Shown: positions 24,528 through 32,822, counted from the first letter of the stretch. The stretch: 64,000 nucleotides of DNA from CAVQND01 sp049518415 (GCA_049518415.1 JBEKRX010000002.1:124001-188000), one strand, 5' to 3'. Numbers and translations: made by a program. The notes: generated by a model from the sequence alone, not told the origin.

Positions 24528-26003
24528 ATGAGTGAGGAAACGGACGGCGAATTGGTGGCCCTGTGCCTGGCGGGAAATCGCGAGGCCTTCGGCCGGATCG
24601 TGGCGCGCTATCAATCGCTGGTCTGCTCGCTGGCCTACAGCGCCACGGGCAGCCTGACCCAGAGCGAAGACCTGGCGCAGGAAACGTTCGTCATCGCGTG
24701 GCGAGAACTGCGGGGCTTGCGTGAGCCGGCCAGGCTCCGTGCCTGGCTCTGCGGCATCGTCCGGAACCGGATCGGCAGGGCCCTGCGGCGCGACGAACAT
24801 GAGCCGTCGCACAAGGCCGAACCGCTTGAAAGCGCCGTCGAGACCCCCGCGGATGAACCCTGGCCCGCTGAGCGCGCCATTACCCGGGAGGAAGAGGCCA
24901 TTCTCTGGCGCGCGTTGGAACGGATCCCGGAGACCTATCGCGAGCCGCTGGTGCTCTTTTATCGCGAAGGACAATCCGTGGAAAAGACCGCGCAGGCGCT
25001 CGAACTGAGCGAAGATGCCGTGAAACAACGGCTCTTCCGCGGGCGCAAACTGCTGGCGGAGGAGGTGGCGGCATTCGTCGAGGGCGCACTCCGGCAGACG
25101 GCGCCCGGCGCGGGGTTCACCTCGGCGGTGCTGGCGCTCCTGCCAATGGCGACGGCCTCGGCCGGCGCCGGGGCAACCGGAGCGATGGCGGCCAAGGCGG
25201 GCGCCGCCGCCAAGGCCGCCGTTTCGGCCGGGTTACTGGGCGCGATGCTGGGACCGCTCATTGGAATCCTGGGCGGCTGGTATGGCGCCCGGGCCAGCAT
25301 CCGCAACACCCGCTCACCGCGTGAACGCCAGTTCATGGTCAGGCAAACCTGGCTCGCGACTGCCTACGTCACCGGCTTCGTTTTGGCCTTGTGCGGACTC
25401 ACGCTTTTTGGCCGGCCGCTGGCCCGCTCGCGACCGGTTGCCTTCGGCCTGGTGACGGCGGCCCTGGTGATTGGTTACTCGGCCGGTCTCTGGATCTGGA
25501 TCGCTCGGGCCAACCGGCGCCAGCGGCAAATCCAGATTGAGGATGGCACGTTTGCCGCCGTGCCGCCGCCGCTATCCTTGGCAGCGCAGCAGCGTCAAAT
25601 CCGAGGCGCCGCTTACGGAGGCATTGGCGGCAGCACGGTCGGCGCGCTGGCCTGGCTTTTGGCCTTGGCCTGGCAAACGGGAGATTGGCTGGCGGTTTCG
25701 CTGGTTGTGCTCGTCGGCGCCGCAGTGTGCTTTTGGGGCATCCGTGCCTTCGTGCGCGAGCCGGCCCGGCGGTTTGACATCCTGTGGCGGGTGGCGGCTG
25801 TGCTTGGGGTTTTCACGCTGGCCCTGTTCAACCTGCGCTGGCGGCTGTGGGCGCCGGCCCTGGCGCACCCCGGCATCCCGGTCGCCCGCGTGGCCCTGGG
25901 CGTCAACGCGGGCTTGGTCGTGCTCTATGGGGCCTTGGTGCTCGGCTTCCGGTGGGCGGGACGCCGGCTTCGCTCAACGGTTTATCCACAACCTCTTAAA
26001 TAG
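24528..26003 (+). CDS. ECF-like sigma factor fused to a multi-pass membrane domain
   Basis: About 491 residues. The N-terminal ~170 residues are a complete ECF sigma factor: region 2 (LAGNREAFGRIVARYQSLVC then SEDLAQETFVIAWRELRGL) and region 4 (RIPETYREPLVLFYREGQS then VEKTAQALELSEDAVKQRLF). The C-terminal ~310 residues contain a small-residue-rich stretch, one or two hydrophobic segments (about 220-255), then several membrane segments. So the sigma factor appears tethered to the membrane by its own C terminus. The ATG at 24528 has a nearby GGAG and lies beyond the putative -10 box; ATGs at 24504 and 24507 are alternatives. No separate anti-sigma gene is adjacent. How it is released to bind polymerase is unknown. 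Confidence 0.88.
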   Translation: MSEETDGELVALCLAGNREAFGRIVARYQSLVCSLAYSATGSLTQSEDLAQETFVIAWRELRGLREPARLRAWLCGIVRNRIGRALRRDEHEPSHKAEPLESAVETPADEPWPAERAITREEEAILWRALERIPETYREPLVLFYREGQSVEKTAQALELSEDAVKQRLFRGRKLLAEEVAAFVEGALRQTAPGAGFTSAVLALLPMATASAGAGATGAMAAKAGAAAKAAVSAGLLGAMLGPLIGILGGWYGARASIRNTRSPRERQFMVRQTWLATAYVTGFVLALCGLTLFGRPLARSRPVAFGLVTAALVIGYSAGLWIWIARANRRQRQIQIEDGTFAAVPPPLSLAAQQRQIRGAAYGGIGGSTVGALAWLLALAWQTGDWLAVSLVVLVGAAVCFWGIRAFVREPARRFDILWRVAAVLGVFTLALFNLRWRLWAPALAHPGIPVARVALGVNAGLVVLYGALVLGFRWAGRRLRSTVYPQPLK

Positions 26004-26500
26004 TTGCGCACGGCGCTGTAGAGGAAATGTCCGGAATAATCAGGCCGCCGGATAACGCTCGCGCCCATCCACAGCCGCCGCCAAGCCAAGCCTCGACGAA
26101 GCCAGTGAGCGGCCAATCGCATGCAGCCGCCGAATTTGGCTCGCTCCGCTCGCGCAATGGGCGAACGATGGAACTCACCTAAAGCCATCCGGGGACTGTG
26201 CCAGGAATGGAGCATGGAAAAACGATTACCAAAGGACGCTCTGTGTGGCCGGACGCGCCAGGACGCGAGCACGGCGCCGCGGCGCGCTTCGGCGCTTGAC
26301 TTTTCAGGGCGAAAGTGCAAGCTCTTCTCATGGGTAGATCGAGTCTTTGCCCTGATTTTGGCCCTTTTGATATAGAGGCAAGAAGGCATGAGCGCACCCC
26401 GGCCCAGCAAAGCGCCCGCAGTGGAGGGCGGGATGGCGCCTTTCTCTCATTCCGATCACCGATGGCCCGCCGCCGCTGAGGCGCAGCGTTAGGGGTGGGT
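26004..26500. other. Intergenic region, nothing firm
   Basis: No supported gene. A 34-codon frame at 26388 (MSAPRPSKAPAVEGG start) has no further support. GC-rich palindromic words such as GCGCCGCGGCGCGC occur near 26272-26286. No RNA gene was recognised. Confidence 0.35.
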
Positions 26501-26818
26501 ATGTCTGCTTTTGAAATCATCATCGGACTGGCTGCCGTGGCGATGCTTTCGAGCTATTTGTACGTCAAGCGCCGCCAGCGGGTGCGTAGCCGGTCCGAGC
26601 GCTACGACCCGCCAAAGTGGACCGGAAAGCCCATTGACGTAACGAAGCTCAAGCCGGCCCTCGAGGCCGTTCGCCGTGATTACCCCTCGGCTCGGCAATC
26701 CACGAGGGGTATTTTCTTTCACAGGAGCTTGCTCGGACTCGCACGCCGAGCGGTCGCGCGATTGGCATATTTCCACGACAGAGCATCGGAAGAACCTGCC
26801 CAAACACGTGGCCCCTAA
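26501..26818 (+). CDS. Hypothetical small single-pass membrane protein
   Basis: A 105-codon frame with an N-terminal hydrophobic segment (FEIIIGLAAVAMLSSYLYV) followed by a basic stretch (KRRQRVRSRSERY). A G-rich word (GGGGTGGG) lies just upstream. The second half (after about residue 70) looks less like a real protein, so the end may be decayed. No family is recognised. Confidence 0.35.
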   Translation: MSAFEIIIGLAAVAMLSSYLYVKRRQRVRSRSERYDPPKWTGKPIDVTKLKPALEAVRRDYPSARQSTRGIFFHRSLLGLARRAVARLAYFHDRASEEPAQTRGP

Positions 26819-26979
26819 CCCGATCCGCGGACCGAACCGCCGCGCAGCCAGGTGCGCATTTTGACGCTTGGATTGAGAACAGAGGAACGTCTCGGGCGCG
26901 CAAGGTTCCTGGTCAAATGTCTGTTGCGGGGGGCGAAGCAGTCGTAAGAGTGGGGGTCCCCTGCCCTGCGCCAATGTTC

Positions 26980-27182
26980 AGCGAGGCAGGGCCTCACACC
27001 CTGATCCAGACGGCCTGAGACCCCATCAGGCAAAGGGGCACAAAGGGCTTAGCGCGGCCGAACCGCAAACGAAAAAGCAACCGCGGAATACGCTGAATAC
27101 GCGGAAAGGCAGACGGTCCCGATTCGGCATCGGGAAATTCCGCGTATTCCGCGTATTCCGCGGTTTACTCTTCCTCCAAAAG
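26980..27182. repeat. Dispersed stem-loop element, copy 1
   Basis: About 200 bp, similar to 55200-55410 in the same orientation. It begins with GCGAGGCAGGGCCTCA and ends with GCGGTTTACTCTTCC. It contains a 26-bp inverted repeat (27079-27104 with 27140-27165, one mismatch) built from CCGCGGAATACGC and GCGTATTCCGCGG words, around an inner hairpin. No transposase is encoded. It lies just after a GGGGTCCCCTGCCCTG word and just before the XRE duplication. Confidence 0.88.
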
Positions 27183-27185
27183 CGT

Positions 27186-27694
27186 GTTTGCTATATTTAA
27201 TTGAGAAGGGCCGCTCTTCCCCTGTTGTTTCTGGCCTCGAGGGGACCGCCACCTCAAAGCAGATCACTAAGAGACTACTTGCGCGCAGCTTCCAGGCGCA
27301 CAGCCTTCCTGATTCTCAAGTCAAGCGCGCGGATGACCTGCTGGATGCGGCCGAAAGTAGCTGTTGCATAATCGGTCGCTTCGTAGCGTTGGATCTGCTG
27401 CTCCTTCAAGCCGATTTTCTCGGCGAGTTCCTTCTGGCTCAGGCCCTTGGCAATCCTTGCGCGTATCAGCGCCTCAGGAATCTCGTCAAGGGAACGGAGT
27501 TGCAGCACGCGCTGCCGGCCCGCCTGTAGAGCCTCGTACTCGCCAACCTCCGCGAGCAAATCGCCGAGTTGGCTCTCCAAGGCCTCGCGCTGGGCTTTCA
27601 GGAGAACGGGATGGAAGTCTCTCGGCGGCGTTCGCGTCAGGGCCTCCAGGGCCCCGCGAAACTTGGCCACCTGCGCTTTACTGATTCGATATTG
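27186..27694. repeat. Duplicated XRE gene segment with 3' flank, right copy
   Basis: Homologous to 21026-21534. Here the segment continues into an intact upstream partner gene (27709-28203), which shows that this is the complete module and the left copy the reduced one. Confidence 0.85.
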
Positions 27695-27712
27695 TCGTTC
27701 GTTCTTGATCAT
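27275..27712 (-). CDS. XRE-family antitoxin-like regulator of DUF6932-type module
   Basis: A 145-residue protein with a helical N-terminal domain and a C-terminal XRE helix-turn-helix (ARIAKGLSQKELAEKIGLKE). The start overlaps the stop of the DUF6932-like gene by 4 bases, so the pair is translationally coupled. Toxin before antitoxin order is found in higB-higA-like modules. It probably represses the operon and neutralises the partner; both are inferred from context. It is a close paralogue of the orphan at 21115-21540. Confidence 0.85.
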   Translation of the reverse strand: MIKNERQYRISKAQVAKFRGALEALTRTPPRDFHPVLLKAQREALESQLGDLLAEVGEYEALQAGRQRVLQLRSLDEIPEALIRARIAKGLSQKELAEKIGLKEQQIQRYEATDYATATFGRIQQVIRALDLRIRKAVRLEAARK

Positions 27713-28203
27713 GGGAACTTCCCCAGATCTATGGCGACAATGCCTTTGGGATTGCCGGTCTGTTTATCGATTTGAAAAAACTCGAGGAATATCTTGCCAG
27801 TCACGCCGTCCGGCGTTTGCGCTAGGAACAACTCGCCGAGGAATTTGGCTTTGTGCGCCGCCCGGCCTTTGGAAAAATCCAAGAGAACGGGATCGAGCTT
27901 TGTCGGGTCAACGCCCGAAATGTCCCAGCACCCGTCATAATCGTTGGGCGGCAAGCCCAGCGCAGCTTCCTTGTCCGTGACAAAACTCCCGTCCAGATAC
28001 GCCCGCCGGCACCCGGCGGATTTCAGGTTGGCCATGGCCCTCTCCAAACCGCTCAACAGGCGTCGGCGATGCGCCGTCGTGCCGAAGTATCGTCTGACAT
28101 CCTTCCATCTCATCGTGTATATCCCAGGCGGCAGATTACCTTCCGAGTTGCACTGTCCCGAAGTCGAAGCGTGGCTGGGCGTACCAAGTTGCGGAAAAGG
28201 CAT
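27709..28203 (-). CDS. DUF6932-like predicted nucleotidyltransferase, candidate toxin
   Basis: A 164-residue protein. The N-terminal LPPGIYTMRWKDVRRYFGT and AHRRRLLSGLERAMANLK are followed by AYLDGSFVTDKEAALGL and PPNDYDGCWD at about residues 67-93. The GS followed by D-x-D resembles the active site of pol-beta-type nucleotidyltransferases (hG[GS], spacer, DhD). The C-terminal FLEFFQIDKQTGNPKGIVAI is typical of proteins I recall as DUF6932. Coupled to an XRE gene by an ATGA overlap, it looks like a toxin or defence effector, similar in logic to MNT-type or AbiEii-type modules. Activity has not been shown here. The ATG at 28203 is used; an upstream in-frame TTG is unlikely. Confidence 0.75.
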   Translation of the reverse strand: MPFPQLGTPSHASTSGQCNSEGNLPPGIYTMRWKDVRRYFGTTAHRRRLLSGLERAMANLKSAGCRRAYLDGSFVTDKEAALGLPPNDYDGCWDISGVDPTKLDPVLLDFSKGRAAHKAKFLGELFLAQTPDGVTGKIFLEFFQIDKQTGNPKGIVAIDLGKFP

Positions 28204-28293
28204 CTTCGAAAGCAAACCCCCTGTCGGATGTTGTGCTCGGGCTGGCGAGAGTTTCCTATGTTCGCTTGTGGCTGAAACGGTGCATTCCGTAGG

Positions 28294-29097
28294 TTATTGT
28301 TTATAGGAGGCAGGAATTGCCTCAAGGATCACGGATGACTTAAGGACGACAGCGAGACCAGAATTGTACGGCAAGAATGCGGAAATTCCTCCCATCTCAT
28401 TGAAGAGCGTAATTTGGTCGGGCTTGTTGCCAATGGTCATTCCGATGAGTCTGAATTCCCTGGGGCCAAGACTGACAACTGGTGAGCCGCTGTTACCGTG
28501 GCTGGCGATTCCGTCGACAAGGAACTGGGTAGTTGGTGTTTGCTGCGCGACCATGCCGAAGCGGACAACCGGGAGGTTCCGATTTTGTTCGGTTCCGAGT
28601 TCAAGTGGATATCCGACGATTAAAACGCCACGGCCTTCGACAATTGAACGGCCGTCGTCGAAATGGTCGGTGCCGAAATGCCAGCCTTGGATGGCTATTT
28701 GATTGGTTAGTTCAGATTCGATAAAAGCGAAATCGAGGTTTGTACTTATGAAAAACGGCCGTGCTGGTATGCGTTTGTAGCCTGCTGTTGTGTCGAAGCC
28801 CATGAAGAGGTCCTTTCGGGCGCGGCTGGCTGTATTGACAATGTGTGCGCAAGTGACACCGAAGGTCGCGTTTGATCGACCCGCAAAAAAGCCAGTACCC
28901 AGGTGGGTCCAGTCGTTAATGTTCGCTAGGTTAGTGTGGCTTGTGGCCATGAAAACGGCGAAAACGCACTTCCGGACTTTTGACGCTGCTTCCTCGGTGG
29001 CGATAAAGGTGACAGCCTCAGGGCGGACAGCCTCCTGTGCTGGGACTTGGGATGCTGCAAGATGAAGGGCTAGCGAAATAAAAGCGCATCGGTTCAT
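28294..29097 (-). CDS. Secreted trypsin-like serine protease
   Basis: About 267 residues with a signal peptide (MNRCAFISLALHLAASQVPA). The chymotrypsin fold is recognisable: His in GVTCAHIVN (about 84), Asp in LDFAFIE (about 124) and Ser in SHGNSGSPVV (about 204). So it is probably an active periplasmic or secreted peptidase. It lies 90 bp upstream of the DUF6932/XRE pair on the same strand and might share its transcript. It lacks PDZ domains, unlike DegP. The start at 29097 gives the signal peptide; the frame is open further but that extension has no family character. Confidence 0.85.
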   Translation of the reverse strand: MNRCAFISLALHLAASQVPAQEAVRPEAVTFIATEEAASKVRKCVFAVFMATSHTNLANINDWTHLGTGFFAGRSNATFGVTCAHIVNTASRARKDLFMGFDTTAGYKRIPARPFFISTNLDFAFIESELTNQIAIQGWHFGTDHFDDGRSIVEGRGVLIVGYPLELGTEQNRNLPVVRFGMVAQQTPTTQFLVDGIASHGNSGSPVVSLGPREFRLIGMTIGNKPDQITLFNEMGGISAFLPYNSGLAVVLKSSVILEAIPASYKQ

Positions 29098-29610
29098 GGA
29101 TGCATTGTGTGGTGTGGGTACTTGTTGGCAAGAAAAAAGTGATGATGTGCTCTGCGAAGTCCGTGGGTCCCCAGCCCTTCGTTTCCAGCGTGGAAAGTGA
29201 AGCGGTCGTAATGGTAGGGGTCCCATGCCCTGTGCAAGTGTCCAGTGGGTTATTCGCACGGTTATTCACATGGTCATTCGCATTGCGGATTTTCGTTGTC
29301 TGTTACATTCAATTCAGACCGCCCCGTTTCCCCTGCTGTCCGCCTCCAATTTCAGTTTTCGGTGTTCGGCTTTTTTGACCCCGGCGGCGCGCAATTGAAC
29401 GCAGGAAGTAGGCAATACAGGCAATGCAGCCAATAAGAGGCTTGGCCATTCAGCGGAAAAAGTGCAACAACGGACGCGTGACCTGTACAAGACTGGGCCG
29501 TTTATGGAGCAATTACCGCAGAGCCTCTTTCGCGACCCACTGTGCGCCAATTACCTACAACATCCCCCTCCCGCCCCCGGTCCAGTTCTCGGGCTTCGGA
29601 CTTCGCCCTG
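29098..29610. other. Intergenic region with repeat relics
   Basis: No gene. Bases 29201-29240 resemble 26933-26976 (AGCGGTCGTAATGGTAGGGG and AGCAGTCGTAAGAGTGGGGG). Bases 29299-29350 are a relic of the flank of the XRE duplication. A run at about 29248-29283 repeats GGTTATTCGCA- and GGTCATTCGCA-like words. The rest holds nothing recognised. Confidence 0.5.
29299..29350. repeat. Relic of the XRE-module flank, third locus
   Basis: TCTGTTACATTCAATTCAGA and then CGTTTCCCCTGCTGTCCGCC match the 3' flank of the two XRE copies (21026 and 27186). Only the flank is present; no XRE sequence follows. Confidence 0.65.
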
Positions 29611-31062
29611 CTATCGCCGGGCCAGTGCTCTTTGATACACGGCCAGGTATTCCTCGGCGGTGCGGGCCCAGGAGAAGTCCGCGGCCATGGCGTTGGCGCG
29701 GAAATGCTTAAGCAAATCCGGTTCCTGGGCCAAGGCCAGGGCCTTGCGGATGGCCTTGGCCAGGGCCTGGGAGGAGTATTCGCCGAATTTAATGCCGTTG
29801 GCGCGCTCGGCATCCTCCCTGACATCGATGACCGTATCGTCCAGTCCGCCGGTAGCGCGGACAATGGGAATGGTGCCGTAGCGCAGGGCGTACATTTGGT
29901 TGAGGCCGCAGGGCTCGTACTGCGAGGGCATCAGGAAAAAATCGCACCCGGCTTCGACCCGGTGCGAGAGGCCCTGGTCGAAGCCAATCTGCACGGCGGC
30001 CCGGGCCGGAAAGCGCTTGGCCAGGTCTTGATAGGCGCGCTCGAAGGCGGGCGTGCCAGCGCCCAACAAGACAAATTGGAGGTTGGCGCTGAGCATCTCT
30101 TCAAGGGCGGCCAGCATGATAGCGGCGCCTTTCTGCTCGACGAGCCGGCCGACGTTGCCGAAGAGCGGCACGGCCGGGTCGGGCGGCAGGCCGAATTCCT
30201 TCTGCAATTCGAGTTTGTCCGCCGTCTTGCCGGCCAGGTCGTCGGCGCAATACGGATGAGGAATGTGCGGGTTGCGGACCGTGTTCCATTCTTCGTAATC
30301 GACGCCATTCAGAATCCCGACCAGGGCGGTTTGGCGCTGGCGCAACAGGCCCTCCAGCCCACAGCCGAATTCTGCGGTGGTGATTTCACGGGCGTAGCTG
30401 GGGCTGACGGTGGCGATGACATCGGCAAAGGCGATGCCGGCCTTGAGGCAGTTGACCTGGCCATAGAACTCGACGCCCGCGGGAGTGAAGTACTCCCAGG
30501 GCAGGTTGGCCAGGGCGTAGTGGCCGGGCGGGAAGACGCCCTGGTAAGCCAGGTTATGGACGGTCAGGCAGGTCCGGGGGCCGTTGCTACACTCCGGCCG
30601 GCGTTGCTGATGGCGAAGCAAGAGCGCGGCGAAGCCGGTTTGCCAATCGTTGAGGTGCAGCAACTCCGGTTTCCAGGCCAGGTGCATGGCCAGGTGCGCG
30701 ACGGCCTTGGAGAAGAACATGAACCGTTCGGCGTTGTCCGGGTAATCCACGCCGTGGTTCTGGTAGAGGGACGACCGCTGGTAGAAATCCGGCTGATCGA
30801 CGAAATAAACCGTCAACCCCGGGTCTGGTTCCAGGGTCCAGACCTCGCCCCGGCAGCGAGTCAGGCCGAGTGGAAAATCCAGCGGCAAATCGAGGGGCTT
30901 GAGTCCGGGAAACCGCTCGCGCAGGCCCAGGTAGAGCGGCGTGACGATGCCGACCTGGTGGCCGGCCTGGGCCAGGGCGTTGGCCAAGGCCCCGGCCATG
31001 TCGGCCAACCCGCCGGTTTTCGAATAGGGATGAACTTCGCTGCTGGCCAGAAGGAGCTTCAT
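29611..31062 (-). CDS. glgA: Glycogen synthase (ADP-glucose type)
   Basis: A 483-residue GT5 family enzyme that transfers glucose from ADP-glucose onto alpha-1,4-glucan. The N-terminal MKLLLASSEVHPYSKTGGLA contains the nucleotide-binding KTGGL (Lys15). The domain LLHLNDWQTGFAALLLRHQ and the C-terminal GT-B motif PSQYEPCGLNQMYALRYGTI with IVRATGGLDDTV are conserved. The ATG at 31062 gives the canonical N terminus; the 11-residue upstream extension is not family-like. It is preceded on its strand by a dispersed repeat and serS. Confidence 0.96.
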   Translation of the reverse strand: MKLLLASSEVHPYSKTGGLADMAGALANALAQAGHQVGIVTPLYLGLRERFPGLKPLDLPLDFPLGLTRCRGEVWTLEPDPGLTVYFVDQPDFYQRSSLYQNHGVDYPDNAERFMFFSKAVAHLAMHLAWKPELLHLNDWQTGFAALLLRHQQRRPECSNGPRTCLTVHNLAYQGVFPPGHYALANLPWEYFTPAGVEFYGQVNCLKAGIAFADVIATVSPSYAREITTAEFGCGLEGLLRQRQTALVGILNGVDYEEWNTVRNPHIPHPYCADDLAGKTADKLELQKEFGLPPDPAVPLFGNVGRLVEQKGAAIMLAALEEMLSANLQFVLLGAGTPAFERAYQDLAKRFPARAAVQIGFDQGLSHRVEAGCDFFLMPSQYEPCGLNQMYALRYGTIPIVRATGGLDDTVIDVREDAERANGIKFGEYSSQALAKAIRKALALAQEPDLLKHFRANAMAADFSWARTAEEYLAVYQRALARR

Positions 31063-31163
31063 GGAGTGCGGAGAGCGGAATGCGGCGGGGCGCATCTGGC
31101 GAGGAACTCAGGGGCAAGTTCCTGCAAGGCCGTGGGCTGTGAGCAGGCGTTAATTGGGCCAAA

Positions 31164-31270
31164 CGCGGGCGGGTCGCCCGCGATGGCAGGCGAGACGCCT
31201 GCCCCACTACCAACAGAGGGTTCCATCCCGGGCGGGACGCCCGGGTTGACAGGCGAGACGCCTGCCCCAC
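31164..31270. repeat. Dispersed palindromic element, copy 2 (double half-copy)
   Basis: Two successive GGCAGGCGAGACGCCTGCCC-type ends (at about 31185-31207 and 31248-31270), each preceded by its own small inverted pair (CGCGGGCGGGTCGCCCGCG and CCCGGGCGGGACGCCCGGG). It lies between serS and glgA. Related to 18604, 34138 and 38511. Confidence 0.88.
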
Positions 31271-31291
31271 TGCTGCTGGGCGTGGCGGCGG

Positions 31292-32593
31292 TCAAGCCTG
31301 AATCCTTTCCGCCTTAAGATAGCTATGGAGCACTCCGGGAATCACCACGCTGCCGTCGGGTTGCTGGAAGGTCTCCACCAGGGCCACGAAGAGGCGGGCC
31401 AGGGCGGTGCCGCTGCCGTTCAAGACGTGCGGGAAGCGGTTTTCGCCCGTCTCGGTCTTGAAGCGGAGATTCATGCGGCGGGCCTGGAAGTCTTCGCAAT
31501 TGGAGACGCTGGAGACTTCGAGATAGCTCCCCTGCCCTGGCGCCCAGACTTCCAGGTCGTAGGTCTTGGCGCTGGCGAAGCCCAGGTCGGCGGTGCAGAG
31601 CAGGACCACGCGGTAATGCAGCCCCAGCAACGCCAAGGCGCGCTCGGCATCGGCCAGCATTTTCTCATGCTCCTCGTAGCCATGCTCCGGCTTGACAATC
31701 TTGATCAGTTCCACCTTGTCGAACTGGTGGACGCGGATGAGGCCGCGCGTGCCCATGCCCGCGGCGCCGGCCTCGCTGCGAAAGCAGGGGGTGTAAGCGC
31801 AGTAATAAATCGGCAACTGCCGCTCCGGGAGGATTTCCTCGCGATGGATGTTGGCGACCGGCGTTTCGGCGGTCGGGATGAGGTAGAGTTTGCCCAGGGT
31901 GCCGACATCCAGGCCCTCCTGCACGCCGTAATACTGGTCGGCGAACTTGGGGAATTGCCCGACCCCTTCCAGGCATTGCGGCCCCACCAGGAACGGGGGC
32001 GAGACCTCACGGTAGCCATGCTGGCCGGTGTGGAGGTCGAGCAGGAACTGGATGAGCGCCCGCTCCAGCCTGGCGCCCCAGTCCGTGTAGAGCACAAAGC
32101 CGCTGCCCGACAGCTTGGCCCCGCGCGCGAAATCCACCAACCGCAGGCCCTCGCAAAGCTCGACGTGCGACTTGGGCTGGAACGAGAAGACCGGCTTTTC
32201 GCCATGGAGGCGAAGGATCGGGTTGTCGTGCGCGCTCTGGCCCGGCGGCACCGACTCGTGCGGGAGATTGGGCAGCCGCAGCAGCAACTGGCCGCGCGCC
32301 GCCTCGGCTGCGGCGGCGCGTTGGTCCAACTGCGCGATCCGCTCGCCCAGTTCCCGCGTCTCCTGCTTCCTGGCCTCGGCCTCGGCGAGCTGCTTTTGGC
32401 CCATCAACGCGCCGATTTGGCGCGACGCGCGATTCCGCTGGGCCTTGAGCGACTCGACTTCACGCAGCAACGCGCGGCGCTGCTCGTCGAGGCTGAGCAG
32501 TTCATCGATACGGGCCTCCTCCCCTGCCCCGCGGCTGGCGAGGCGCTGACGCACAAAATCCGGTTTCTCCCGGATCAGTTTGATATCCAGCAT
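31292..32593 (-). CDS. serS: Seryl-tRNA synthetase
   Basis: A 433-residue class II synthetase that charges tRNA-Ser. The N-terminal tRNA-binding coiled coil (about 30-105) is rich in Glu, Arg and Ala. Motif 2 is seen as TPCFRSEAGAAGMGTRGLIR with VHQFDKVELIK. Motif 3 lies in the final region (NGSGTALARLFVALVETFQQ). The start at 32593 gives MLDIKLIREKPDFVRQRLA, the usual first residues; the ATG two codons upstream is equivalent. Confidence 0.96.
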   Translation of the reverse strand: MLDIKLIREKPDFVRQRLASRGAGEEARIDELLSLDEQRRALLREVESLKAQRNRASRQIGALMGQKQLAEAEARKQETRELGERIAQLDQRAAAAEAARGQLLLRLPNLPHESVPPGQSAHDNPILRLHGEKPVFSFQPKSHVELCEGLRLVDFARGAKLSGSGFVLYTDWGARLERALIQFLLDLHTGQHGYREVSPPFLVGPQCLEGVGQFPKFADQYYGVQEGLDVGTLGKLYLIPTAETPVANIHREEILPERQLPIYYCAYTPCFRSEAGAAGMGTRGLIRVHQFDKVELIKIVKPEHGYEEHEKMLADAERALALLGLHYRVVLLCTADLGFASAKTYDLEVWAPGQGSYLEVSSVSNCEDFQARRMNLRFKTETGENRFPHVLNGSGTALARLFVALVETFQQPDGSVVIPGVLHSYLKAERIQA

Positions 32594-32660
32594 CGGCATA
32601 TTATAGGGGCGGCTAATTCCCGGGCAAGAATGAAGGTCAGCAGCGCGGCAGGACCGCAAC

Positions 32661-32695
32661 CACAGGAGCGCGGACGCCTCGTCCGCGCTCCTGTG
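32661..32695. repeat. Perfect 15-bp stem hairpin
   Basis: A 15-bp perfect stem (32661-32675 with 32681-32695; words CACAGGAGCGCGGAC and GTCCGCGCTCCTGTG) with a GCCTC loop. It lies between the oxidoreductase stop and the serS start. There is no T run, so it is more likely a repetitive palindrome than a terminator, although it could influence either transcript. Confidence 0.85.
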
Positions 32696-32746
32696 CCGTC
32701 GCACAAATCCTCGCGGCCCGCGAAGATGCTCTGGCAGGGACGCGTG

Positions 32747-32778
32747 GAATGAAATCCCTACCTGTCGGGATTTCATTC
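32747..32778. repeat. Second hairpin, GAATGAAATCCC arms
   Basis: Perfect 12-bp inverted arms (32747-32758 and 32767-32778) around an 8-base loop. The flanks (GGCAGGGACGCGT) recur, in inverted arrangement, around 55045-55135, so it belongs to another small dispersed palindromic family. Confidence 0.75.
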
Positions 32779-32822
32779 GCCGCGTCGCACGCGGAGGATT
32801 TGCGCCGCCGGCGAACTTAGGC

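Noticed and set aside
28203..28294. Protease as a proven third component of the DUF6932/XRE module
   Set aside because: It has a secretion signal while the other two are cytoplasmic, so a direct partnership is doubtful; kept only as a possibility.
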